Source: Camarhynchus parvulus | Taxonomy: Eukaryota > Chordata > Aves > Passeriformes > Thraupidae | Length of the DNA: 64,000 nt | Direction: 5' to 3' | Assembly (NCBI RefSeq): GCF_901933205.1 | Contig: NC_044585.1 | Location: forward strand, 7,626,001-7,690,000 | Part shown: in pieces, positions 39,501 through 50,496 of the stretch | How positions within the stretch are numbered: the first letter of the stretch is position 1 | Layout: each line of letters begins with the position of its first letter | Translations under genes and position numbers: made by a program | Notes under the pieces: generated by a model | Databases searched by the model: none | Told to the model about the DNA's origin: nothing | Seen by the model: the letters and a program-made list of their open reading frames with translations, nothing else

Positions 39501-40959
39501 TAAGTTTACAAAGCTTACATGCAATACTTGATCCTAGAGCTCTTTTCCAATGTGAGTGGTTCTGTAAGTAAAGAAAAATTAAAGCAATATACCCACTTTG
39601 TCTGAGCAATTGCCTGCCCCAAAAGCTGTCTCTTCCAGGGCCGTGGCAGCTCCGGTGCTGCAGAGCCGTGTTGGGCTCTTGTAGCCCAGAGCTTACTGAA
39701 GCTTTGCAGATGGGAGATAAGCAATACTTTATATTTCACTCAGATGTAGATTATGAGCCAGGGAAAAGAAAGCTTAAAAGGTGAACGGCTTCTTTTGGCA
39801 TTAGCTGAAATCTCTGTATAGTCTCCAAAGAAAGCCGACAGCGAGGTCAAGCTACAGCACGGGAATTCTATAGTCAATAAAAAGCCCTGTTTTTTAAGCT
39901 CTGAGTCAGAAAAATTCAATGTGGATGACCACTTATTGAAAGGGTCATCATCCAACAGAGAGAAAATTGCTAGAGCAACAAAGAGCCCAGAAGTATTGCT
40001 CAGTTTATAGAAACCACAGAGAAGGATGAATTCTAAATCCGTCTCCTCCCAGTATTAATCTAGTTTGCTTCCAAGGATCAATCTATCCAGTAGAAACCTC
40101 ATTGTGATGGTGCAATCAAGCTCCTTCTCCAAAATCTGAACTTGAACTACAAAACAGAACTGTTTTATGACTGCATGCTGACATTTACATATTTATTTAG
40201 CACTGAAAGCACAGCTCCAGCACTGCATTGACAACCAAGAAGGACAGATGGGGGGCCTTGTCCCAAGACAGTTTTTTTTTTCAATTTTCCTCCATGGAGC
40301 AACTTTAGCTATTCTCCAAGTGACTGCACTGTGTGTTGGCATTCTCAGGATGTTTACAGAAACAGAGCTGAGGAAGACCACTTGGAGATTTCCTGGAGCC
40401 CTGAGGATTTCCCTTTCAGGGAGGAGTTTCAATGCACCTGTGTATTGACTGTGCCCATGAGGCTGCACCTGCACTGCCAGAGAAACATTGATCCTAACCC
40501 AGCACTAACCTTGCCCAGGCACTCTCCTACCAAGAACATCAAAGCAACACCTGAATGGATCCTGCAGCAGGATTTTCCATGCATTAAATGACTCACTGTG
40601 AAACAAAGCCAGCTCAACAAGTCTTGTGGCAGAATGTCCCACTGCAGTGAAATAAAATCCTCTTGTACCTGCAGGCAGAGATCCCTCCTCCACAAGAACA
40701 GCTTTCTGCAATTACCCCCCTTTCTGATTCTCATTCTCAAACCAGTTATATCCTTCTGCTCCTCACTTGCTCGCACTCGTGCTCCCAAAGCAAGGAATTT
40801 GCTTTGCTAATTAGTGCCATTAGGGAAGTTGGGGAACATGAAGCACAGATTAAAAAATTGTTCAGGCTGGGTTCTTAGCACTTCACCCTTGTGATACATC
40901 CGTGTTGGAAGCTCTGCACTGAACAGCACTTGACTCAGCCTCAGTTTGCAGCAGAGAGA

Positions 40960-41215
40960 AATTAATTGCAATCTAATAGGATTCAAATTGGTACAAGGGA
41001 TGCCATCATTACGGGACAAGACAGAGTAAAACCGCAGCACATTAGCAGCCAGCAAACGGCCCCGGTCAATGCAGTGGAACAGGCAACACCACGCCTCAGA
41101 CATGATGGATTGAGACCTCAATAATTGTAATTTATTAGCTGGTGCTGCTGAACTGGCACAAGGACCAGGTGGGAACGGGCTGAACCTGCACGGTGTTTGC
41201 GGGAGGAACAACATT
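40960..41215. promoter_or_regulatory. Candidate conserved non-coding element
   Basis: AT-rich homeodomain-like strings (TTAATTGCAATCTAATAGG, AATAATTGTAATTTATTAG) flank a CpG-bearing centre (ATTACGGG, AACCGCAG, AAACGGCCCCGG, CACGCC), and ACGGGC, CACGG and TTTGCGGG follow. AACCGCA is a RUNX-type site and CAGGTG at the right end is an E2-box. The mix of retained CpGs and AT motifs in CpG-poor DNA is the look of developmental enhancers. No alignment was possible. Confidence 0.35.
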
Positions 41216-41324
41216 CCTTCTGCAAGGTCTAACTTGAAATCATTTTATACTGAAGTGAAGATGTGTCACGCCTTAATTCAAGCAGCAGTTATGTGTACTG
41301 AAGGATGAAAGTGTAAATCAGCAG

Positions 41325-41425
41325 CAGACTGGGAAGCAGAAGGCTCCTGATATCAAATGTCAGTGGAGCTGCTCCCTTGCTTTGCAGCCTTTGACAAGTC
41401 ACTTGAACCTCTGGTGCTTCAGTGA
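41325..41425 (+). repeat. MIR-type SINE fragment (core region)
   Basis: GACAAGTCACTTGAACCTCT at 41393-41412, then GGTGCTTCAG, matches the MIR core GGCAAGTCACTTAACCTCTC-TGTGCCTCAG closely. The stretch before it (GGGAAGCAGAAGGCTCCTG to CTTTGCAGCCTTT) is compatible with the more diverged 5' part. The fragment stops shortly after the core. It lies about 110-200 bases right of the motif-dense block at 40960-41215. Confidence 0.66.
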
Positions 41426-44400
41426 AGGCAGGTACAGCACTGGGTCAGGAGCAGGATTGCCATCACAGGCCACATTCATCCCCTGTGCTTGGATCTGAGG
41501 AAAACTGCACTCCTTTCCTCGCTGTATTTACAACTGACACTGCAGTTAGTGCATGAGACTGGCCCGTGGATATTTAAAGCCTTGTGTGACAAACAGGCTT
41601 TATGTAATGAATTAAGTTAAGCTGCAAGAGTAAACCTGACAGACATGCACATGCATTCACACTCACACAAAGCCCAACTGTCCCCCTTCCACATGAGCAG
41701 CTCCACAGGAACACGTACAAAGCAAAGCCAAGGTTGGGCTGTGACATGGATGAGTGCACCCCAGATTTCCTTCCAGGTAGCACACATGAGGTAGCAGAGC
41801 CCAGGGCAGCCCAGGTTAACAAGCTGGGATCCCCATGTGCCTGCATTCCTGCTCCTCCTCTCTGCTGAAGCCTATGCCACTGAATAGTCATTACTCATTG
41901 TAAATGAGGCAATCATTCCCATGCCTAGGAATGCCACACTCCCCATGGATTTTGCTGGGCAGGCAGAATTTTAAGAATTTGGAATATTTTCCAGTTAGTT
42001 TCAGCAAACAGAATGTAAGCCACCAACACCGGAGGTGTGAACACAACCCACCAGCAGCTGCTATTTCCCTCCCATCTTCTGGTAGGAAAAATCTTTTGGA
42101 TGCCAAACCCCCTGAAGCACGGATCTGCCACCCTCACACCCAGCTAGACCTTGACAACTCCTTTTGCCACTTCCCACCTGAGGTCAGTGAGGAAAGCAAA
42201 GGGCTCCTGCACTCACTGCAGGAGGAGCAGAGAACCGCATGAGAGGTGGATGTCTGGGTCTCTGAGCTGAGGGCAACACATACACAAATGCCACTTCTGA
42301 GAAGAATAAAATAAATGAATTAACACTGAATTGCAGATTTATTTTTTTCTTGGTAAGCCTGTTTGGCTCACTGCAATCAGCTCTATATACATTTCACACT
42401 CTAAGCTCAAAATCAAGTGGGGCTATTTCAGAGCAGTAGATACCTGAGCCCTATTTCAAGCTTCCTTCACTGGATCTATTCCTACCTAAAGCTACCCAAG
42501 AAGCCAGTTACCAAGGACAGAAAACCACAAAATTACACATTCAGTACTTCTAACTAGCTCTTCACCCTAGGAGACTTTTAGAGGATATATAATTAGGAAA
42601 AATAAAATGGTTAGGCTTAAAAACTGGCTCAGCGAGTTTGCTATCAAGATCCTTGCCTGGGTTTGTACTGTGGAAACACCCTCAGCACTCACACCTAGTT
42701 CTCAATCATGAGATAATGATTAATACCAGCATTAGATCATCCTCAGCAATTGCCAGAGATTTCTGCAAGGTTCTTGCTGGATTAAATCATTGAATGGTGT
42801 TCAGCACCTCTAAGCAAGTCCTTGAAACCCAATGCTGGCATCCATCCTGGGCACCTGACCTGGCACATTCATCTGGCATGATGCAGAAATCCTGACTTGG
42901 ATGGAGTCACTTCTCTCCTGTCCTCCATCTGAACCAGCTTGCTGTGCTCGGAGTCAGCTCTGAGCTGATGTGCCAGTGCTGCTTCCAAATCCAGACAAGT
43001 CTGTGGATGATGAGGTTCCACAACTTAAGGCTGGTCCCTTACACCCTGCAAGACCCAGACTCCTACAGCAATGACCTCCTCTCTGCCTTCTTTAGGTTGA
43101 AAATGTACTGTTGTATTTTCCTGTCTGGCAATACAATAATCATCATGTCCCCTGCTACTTCTCTTCTGTGTATTGCAGCCATTTTTAAATGAAGTAAAAA
43201 TTATTTTCTCCCCATTAGAGATAAGCAGCCACAGAAAGGGTGGCTAAGCAATTCATCCTCTTGCCCAATAATCTAGTAGCACAAATCCTTTAAACTCAAC
43301 AACTTTACCAACTAGCATTACTGGCAAGAGTATGGCCTCTCCTCCTCTCCCAGAGTAATTTTTTGAGGAGAACAAAGAAAAGGGGTTTTGAAATTATGTG
43401 TCTGCAGAATCTGGAAACCTAAAAAAAACCCCAACTCAGATCCCAAGTACCATCATGCTAGAGGACCAAGATTCATACTCAACATAGAAATAAAAACATC
43501 ATGTACAAGTTAATTCCTTACAGAGCGACTACTAGGTGAAAGACACTATCTGATAATTTCTATTGTAACATATATAGCTCAGCACTGGAAACAGCTCACT
43601 TTTTGGACAGGTAGAAAGAAAAGATTGACTTCTGCTGATTAATCCTAATTCTGTCAGAACAAGCTCCAAGTCAACAAGTGTGTCAATACCTAACCAGGAA
43701 TTAACTAAGGGCTCCCATCTGTGTAGTTGCATTAACAGCCTTTGCTGCAGGAAGCAAGTGAAAAAGCCCTTCAGCTTTTTAGCAGGTTTAGCAGATCCAC
43801 CTGAGGCTGTGACAGCTCATCCCCACAGGTCCCTGAACAGCAGGATACCCCTGATCAATGTGGGCCACGTGGTGCTGAGGGCTGCAAAAATCCTCTCCTT
43901 TTCTACAGCCTGCAAATGAACACAGCTGAAGCAGTAGAAATTCCTGTTATTGCCTATAGAAGTTACAGACACTCTGTCAAAATAAATAAATAATAACCAT
44001 TAGGAAAATGAGCACATGATGCCACAGAAGGAAGCCTCTGGAATGATCAGAAATCCTATTTTGAGTCTCATTAAAGGAGCACAACAAACATCTTAAAACA
44101 GCTTGTACATTTTATGTCCCTGGATCTATCAAAGTAGCAGAAAGGCATTTATTCTAGTGAAAGGTGTCAGAATATGAAATTGGAAATGAGAGTAAACTTA
44201 ATATGTGGGATTTGTGTAAATGCTGAAGTGAACAAGGGGCACATTGCGTCAACATGTCACTGATATTTGGGCTCTCAACCAACTGAACCCTTATGGGGGC
44301 AATTTCAGCCCCACCCAGCCTGGACTTGGACACTTCCAGGGATGGGGCTGCCCTGGGCAGTCTGAGCCAGGGCCTCCCCACCCTCACAGGGAGGAAACTC

Positions 44401-45164
44401 CCAACAAAATTTATCCTCTTCTGTATTTTTGAATTCATAGGAAGAACACATAGATGTGTTCAGACTTCACAAGCACCAAGTCTCAAGCCACTGGAACACT
44501 CTCATAGAAAAATAATCATTTGTGATGACCAGCTATCATGGGACTGTAAATAAATTCCTATTCTTAAAGTGCACTGGCAGGGCAGTAAATGCTGAGATCC
44601 AGAGTGGTGGTAATTGTATAACTGGAGAAAAGTTAAGAAAAATATGCAATTCAAGCAGCTAGGACTCAAAAGCTGCAGCAATAAAAATGGGTTTTTGAAA
44701 TCATCTTTACAAAGCTACGTGATAGTTGGATGAACACAAAGCACTATAAAGATAGCTAATTCCTGAAAAATATTCTTTCCCTGTTTCTTGGGTCAGCGAA
44801 ACCTCTAACTACCAAAATATCTGCTTTTGGCTCTGCCTTAGGCTTATGCCTATTTGAGGTGACCCAAGGTTATCAGACAACAGTGCAGCTCCTACTAAAT
44901 AACACACACACACAAAAAAACCCCACCAACACCAACAAAAAAACCCACCACAAAACATGCTGCTGTTTTGTTTTTTTTCTCTGGGACAATGCAGACTTTA
45001 TTACATCTGCTATTACAACGTGCCTATAACAATGTTGTCTAACAAGCAGCCCTAAGGTCAAATATGTTCCTTGATCAATTTACTAGAGGTCCCTGGTGCT
45101 GCTGCTGTGGGTAGACTGTCTGGGGAAAAAAATAATCCCTTTATTCCTTTGCTTCGCTATCAGG

Positions 45165-45178
45165 AAAAAAAAAAAAAA
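45165..45178. repeat. Poly-A run (14 bases)
   Basis: Fourteen uninterrupted A residues. A second A-rich stretch and a short (CA)n lie near 44.91 kb. Confidence 0.93.
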
Positions 45179-47240
45179 GCTGTCACAAAGACATTTTTCT
45201 TCTCCCTCTGCTCTTGACAAGTCAGGTAAACAGGGAGGAAATACCCAGCTGTAAGACACCAGCATTTGTACAGGCATATAAAACCACACTGTTTATTTAC
45301 CGAGCTCCTCAAAGCAGCAGGATGATTCAGAACAAGACTATGGGGATTTGGAAGATGTCTTAGCAAAACACCTGCAGTTCTTTGCATGAGGACAAATAAA
45401 AGTCACTCGGGATGTGAGAGTGGTGTGGTCATCTCCTTACAGGAATTTACCAGTTCAGTACATTGCTACAAATAACTCTGACAAGCAACAGCACTAATTC
45501 ACAGATGCTCTGAGCAGGGCAGTCATCACATTAACCCTCTCCTAGTTTTATCAGTAAAGCTCTGACTGTTGGTCTGGTTTTGCTCAACACACCAGTATCA
45601 GCCAAAAAGCAATAACTCTACCCAGAAAAGCAGATTTGACGCTGGCAAACTTGCTACAGAAATCACTTCAGGCTTGCATCAAGCAGCAGGAAAGGAGTTC
45701 ATCTCACTGGCCACAAGGCTGAGTACCGCTCTTACTCATGCCTGACTGCATGACTTTTGTTTCATATGTTGTGATTTACTTCTTTTCACTCTGTGTGAGG
45801 GTTTGAGTCACAGAGTGGTACCAGCATTAAGGGGAACCATCCCATTCAGCCCCCCATCCTGGAGCTCCATGTGCCTCTGGTTATTCCTGGGTGATTCTAG
45901 GGATTGCCTTGTTCCCATCACTCCTGAACAAACATGCTAATTCTTGCAAACAGCCCCTTTAAAAGACACCCCCTTCAAAAGGAAAAAACCCCCTTTGCTA
46001 ATGGCCTATAATGGGTCTAAATAAAGCCTGAGCTGTTCCTTACTCATGCATAACTTCATTGCTTCTATTCCCTTCACACCCTGCCCAGTTGGCATAATTT
46101 GCAGAAGGGTTTTAGCATGGACAATTGAAACACCCACATGCTGCCTGAACTAAAAAGCATAATCCTAGAGCCCCTTTCTTCCTGTGTGATAGCTCAACGT
46201 GGCTTTTATTTTGATTGCACCAGTCCCATCTGCACTCTCAGTTTCAACCCATGAAGACTGAACTCCAGCCATACCCCCACACAGATCAGGACAGCATCTC
46301 ACCCACCACAGTGGTAAGAGAAGGTTTAAAATCTGGCAGAACTCCAACCACCACATTTCATATGATCAGAACAGAAGCCCCCCTAAAACAGCAGACTCCA
46401 GGGGTGTAAAAACCCCCAAGTCACCACACCTGATAATTAATTAACACCTTGGTGAACTCAAAATCAGGACATTGACAAAGGACAAGCAGGGGCCACAAAG
46501 AAAAGCTGGCAGCTTCTTCTAAGACCACACATTCCCATTTGGGTGCCATGCCCTGAAACAATTTTAATCCATCCTTCTCTTTAAGCAGAGACAGCTCTGC
46601 CACTGACGATGATACGACAGTGACAAAGGAGGGCTGAAATTCAGACCCAAATTGTTATTCCCCTCAGCTAGGCAGTTATGCACAAGAAACACTGCTTGTA
46701 AACACTTCTTTGTCAAACACTCAATTGCAAGCTGCTTTATGAACAAAATGAGGCAGTGGCAAGGAAAGTGAGAGACGAGAATGGGGAGGCAATCTCCAGT
46801 GGCTCCCAGCCATCATGGCCCAGGAACATTCCAGGTGACACTGCCAGCACCTCTGACAGAGGGCATGGACACACAGTGGGAAAACACCAAATCCAGCTCT
46901 GCAGAATGGGGTTTGGGTTTTGAGGACCTCAGCTTTGTTCAGCTGTTATGGTTATTCCTATGCAGTAAGGAAAGAATAACTGCTTTATTTTTATATCGTC
47001 ACTTTCTGCAGTCTGAAGCAGGAAGGAAAGGAGCACATGTACAAACGTGGAACAAGTTCAAAGCCCTCAGTTCAGGCAACACTCGCAATATGACTCTTTT
47101 TGTCATCCCTATGTACACCTTTATACACTGAAATTGCTCCACAGGAGCTAAAAAGTAACTGGAAACTGGAACATTCATTTTTTTCATGTTAAAGCTGCAG
47201 ATGTACTCCACAATGTCCAGCTGAGCTACTACCTCCAGCT

Positions 47241-47435
47241 GTGGAACACAGCTCAGCTCTGGGAGGTTTCTGTAAGGACTGAGAGGTGGAACACAGCTCA
47301 GCTCTGGGAGGTGGAATACAGCTCAGCTCTGGGAGGTGGAACACAGCTCAGCTCTGGGAGGTGGAACACAGCTCAGCTCTGGGAGGTGGAACACAGCTCA
47401 GCTCTGGGAGGTGGAATACAGCTCAGCTCTGGGAG
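47241..47435. repeat. 25-bp minisatellite, six contiguous copies plus one outlier
   Basis: An isolated copy at 47241-47265 is followed by a 20-base spacer, then copies start at 47286, 47311, 47336, 47361, 47386 and 47411. The unit begins GTGGAACACAGCTCAGC and ends CTCTGGGAG. Copies at 47311 and 47411 carry GGAATACA in place of GGAACACA. The unit holds AGCTCAGCT, an interrupted palindrome. As the period is not a multiple of three and the unit lacks stops, repetitive plus-strand ORFs run across it; these are not credible proteins. Confidence 0.98.
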
Positions 47436-50400
47436 GCTGCCACAAGGAAAGCCAAGTCAGCTGGAGCAGAGCCACTGGATGACTTCAGGCAAGGACTGGC
47501 AGATGCCAAAGCAATCCTGGCACACTGGGTACCCCAGCAGCCTCCTGCAGAAGCTGACAGCCACGGCCAGCAGTCAGCAAGGACAAGTTCTGCATGAGGA
47601 AAGTAACAGTACCTCATGGAAAAGGTATTTATCCTGCCTCAGCCACCTGTGACATCGGGATGTCATTTTGTTTGTTTGGAATCAGCTCAGATTTAGGCTG
47701 GTGTGGGGCAGATGGTTTAGTCATCACACTGGTAAGTGTGCTAGGAGAAGAATATTGGCTGTCTGCAGCAACTGTGCTTACTTCACACCAATAAAAATGC
47801 CTGTGAACATCCCAGATATCACTGCAGACGTGGTGCAAGCAGAGGAACAGAGGCTACAATTAGGTAACAGATCCCAGCCTCTTCTGCAAAGTTAGCTAAA
47901 ATATTGGGCAGCTAGTGCTTAAATCAACGTGAAGGAACCTTTTAGATGCTTCTTGTCCAAATCAGAAAAACAACATCCAAAAAGACTGTGGCTCCTTCAG
48001 GGTCCTAGCTCCTCCTGCAGCATCCACACTGAACCTGGGAATGTCTGCACATCTCACAGGACACCTGGAACACGTCCTGGCTCACAGCTACCAAGAGATG
48101 TACAATAAAAACCTCCAGCCAGGGCTCTGAATCCATTCAAATAGCCCACACTACTCCATTTCTCAACTTGCTAAAATCACAAGATCCAACAGAAGTGCTT
48201 TATATTAGTACCTTCCCAAAAAAACCCACAAATAAAAGAAAGTCAGAGGAAGGAAGAAGGAAAAGAAAGAGGACTTAGTGCATTGTGTCAACCAATTATA
48301 TTCAACAGAGAAAAAGATACAAGTGGTTATATCTTGTAAATTACTTCATGTAATTAAATACCCTTCTCTAAATTACAGACCATTTAGCTCTTCTTTTATA
48401 ACAATGTAACCAATGACCACCAACAACCTTTTTTATAGCATCTAATGCCACATAAGTTGTTAGCAATGAAATTTCCTTTTTATTTCTCCCTTTCAAAAGA
48501 AGCTGCTGTAATGAGATACATTCACAGCTACTTACAGACTGTCATCGAGAAGGGAGGATTGCCTTGTTTCCCTTTATTCTGCTCCTCTCTGAGGCTATAT
48601 TTAAGCAAATGTGACCTAAAGTCATTATCAGTCATCTCAATGCAGGCAGAGAAGTTAAAGGTGACCAGCTAGAGTTTTCAAACATGAAGCTTATAACTGA
48701 TTTGATTCTCCACACACATACAACACGCACCAGCGTGGCTTAACTATCTTCCTACCACCTGAATTTTCTGACCTGTCTTAACTTTGAAACCATGAGGAAT
48801 ATCAGGTTTGCAAGCATCTGTTAGGTGGGGATGAGTCCTGCCCAATGGGAGCTGCTCCGAGTGGCTTCTCCTGGATTGTCCCCTGTAGAAAATTCCTACA
48901 AGTGTGTGACTGCAGCTCCAGAGCTCTGCTCAGCCACGCTGCACTGGGGCTGCAGCTCCTGCCTCTGCTCCCATGGCGAGCCCAGATGGAGGCCCCTGCA
49001 GCCTCTGCAGACAGCCCAGCACTGGTAGCATCCAGTGCTTTCATCACTGCGCTCTCCAAATCTGCTCCAACACGTCCTAAAAGTGCCAGCAGCCATCTGC
49101 AGGCCTGAGCACCCTGCTGCTGCCCAGATGCTGGCAAGGGGAGAGGTGAGTGGGGACAGACAGGGATTTTGGAGCAGAGGAAAAGCAGGGACAAAGAAAA
49201 CAGAAGCCAGTGCTGCAGGCAAAGCCTTGGGGTGTAGCTGTGAGCACAGCGTGGTTGATGTGTAACAGCAGCAGTCTGATCCTTAAACACACAGCAGGGA
49301 GCAGAGAGCACTCACTGCATCCCCATCCCCAAGCCCTGCCTGCTCCTGCACCCAGGAGCAAATCCCCACTCAATAAAAGGCCATGGCAGTGAAATGCTGG
49401 CCAGGTGAGCCAGCCCTGCCCAAGCCAGCACAGGCAGCTGAGCCTCTCTGGAAGAATCAGGAGAGCTCTGTGAAAGCAGAGCACGTGCGGCACTTGGAGC
49501 ACCCATCCTGGCAAAGGAAGGTCAGCTACAAAAGGGGAACCTACTGGTCCAGACATGCAAGTGTTTCACTATTCAGGGAAAAAGACAAAGCCACATTCCC
49601 TTATATATCACACTTCCAGCAGCCAAAACATGCTTTACATCACTGTTCAGAAAATCATATTTGCAGTGCAGTAAAATCCAGCATATGCTTCTGTTTCATT
49701 CTTCAGCATTAGCCTAAAAAGAATTGGACACCCCACAATTCTAATGAGCATGATCTCTTCAATTTATGTTTCCTTACCAGAACTGCTGAGGGTTTTGAAA
49801 TACATTTTTTCTGGCTTAAGCAAAGGCTGCCTCCTGTCACAGCTCCCAGAGGGTTTATGGCACTGTTTTGCACCACTCCTGAAGCAGTGTGTTTCAGAAA
49901 TCTGTTATGGAAACTGTGCTGCAGCTCTCCAAAGGTGGCTGCAACCCCATGATGAAGTTACCTGTGCCACAGCTATAATGCAGACTTTAATGGTCTAGTG
50001 TTGGTACAGCATTTTTAACAAACTACACACACTGCAAAGTTCTCCCTTCTGCTGCAGAGTGGGCTCTGCCGCCACTTCAAGAATCTTGATGAATTCTTGG
50101 ATAAATTTAGCAAAAACAACAGCACTTCTTTGTAATAGCAGGGTTTCATTTGGGAAATAAACATCCACTTTTTATTTACAAAGGATTTTTCCTCCTCCTG
50201 CCACTGCTGTGCTATGCCCACTGCTTCCCTCTACTGTGATCCAAAAAAACAGAATACCAAGTGCCTAACCAGGACTTAAAGCAGATTTTTAAATTAGTTC
50301 CTGACAGTGCAAACAGATTGCTATTGATTGAAATGAGGCTGATTTCAGGCCCTGGATTAGCAAAGCTAATGCCTGGATGCTGTGCTGCCCATTTCAGAGC

Positions 50401-50449
50401 TCTGCCCCGTTGCTCCCCAGTGGTTTCCCAGGCAGCTGCGGAGCCTCTG

Positions 50450-50496
50450 CAGCCGCAGATTAGCGAGAGAGAGCAGGGCAGGGCCATCTGCGGCTG
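50450..50496. repeat. Perfect 11-bp inverted repeat in a CpG-enriched patch
   Basis: CAGCCGCAGAT at 50450-50460 and ATCTGCGGCTG at 50486-50496 are exact reverse complements around a 25-base loop rich in GA and GGG. In RNA, two G-U pairs would extend the stem. The surrounding 50400-50560 holds about eight CpGs, many for this intron. It could be a structured RNA element, a footprint of an inverted duplication or a regulatory element. Confidence 0.6.

Noticed and set aside
42801..42820. REST-like TTCAGCACC
   Set aside because: Only the left half-site is present; the expected GGACAG half is absent at the usual spacing.
47286..47652. Repetitive plus-strand proteins over 47.3-47.6 kb
   Set aside because: Translations of the 25-bp minisatellite with unrelated flanking sequence.
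48802..49556. Overlapping open frames of 108-169 codons on both strands
   Set aside because: Several frames on both strands are open at once, which reflects GC content and lack of TA-rich stops; none resembles a known protein.
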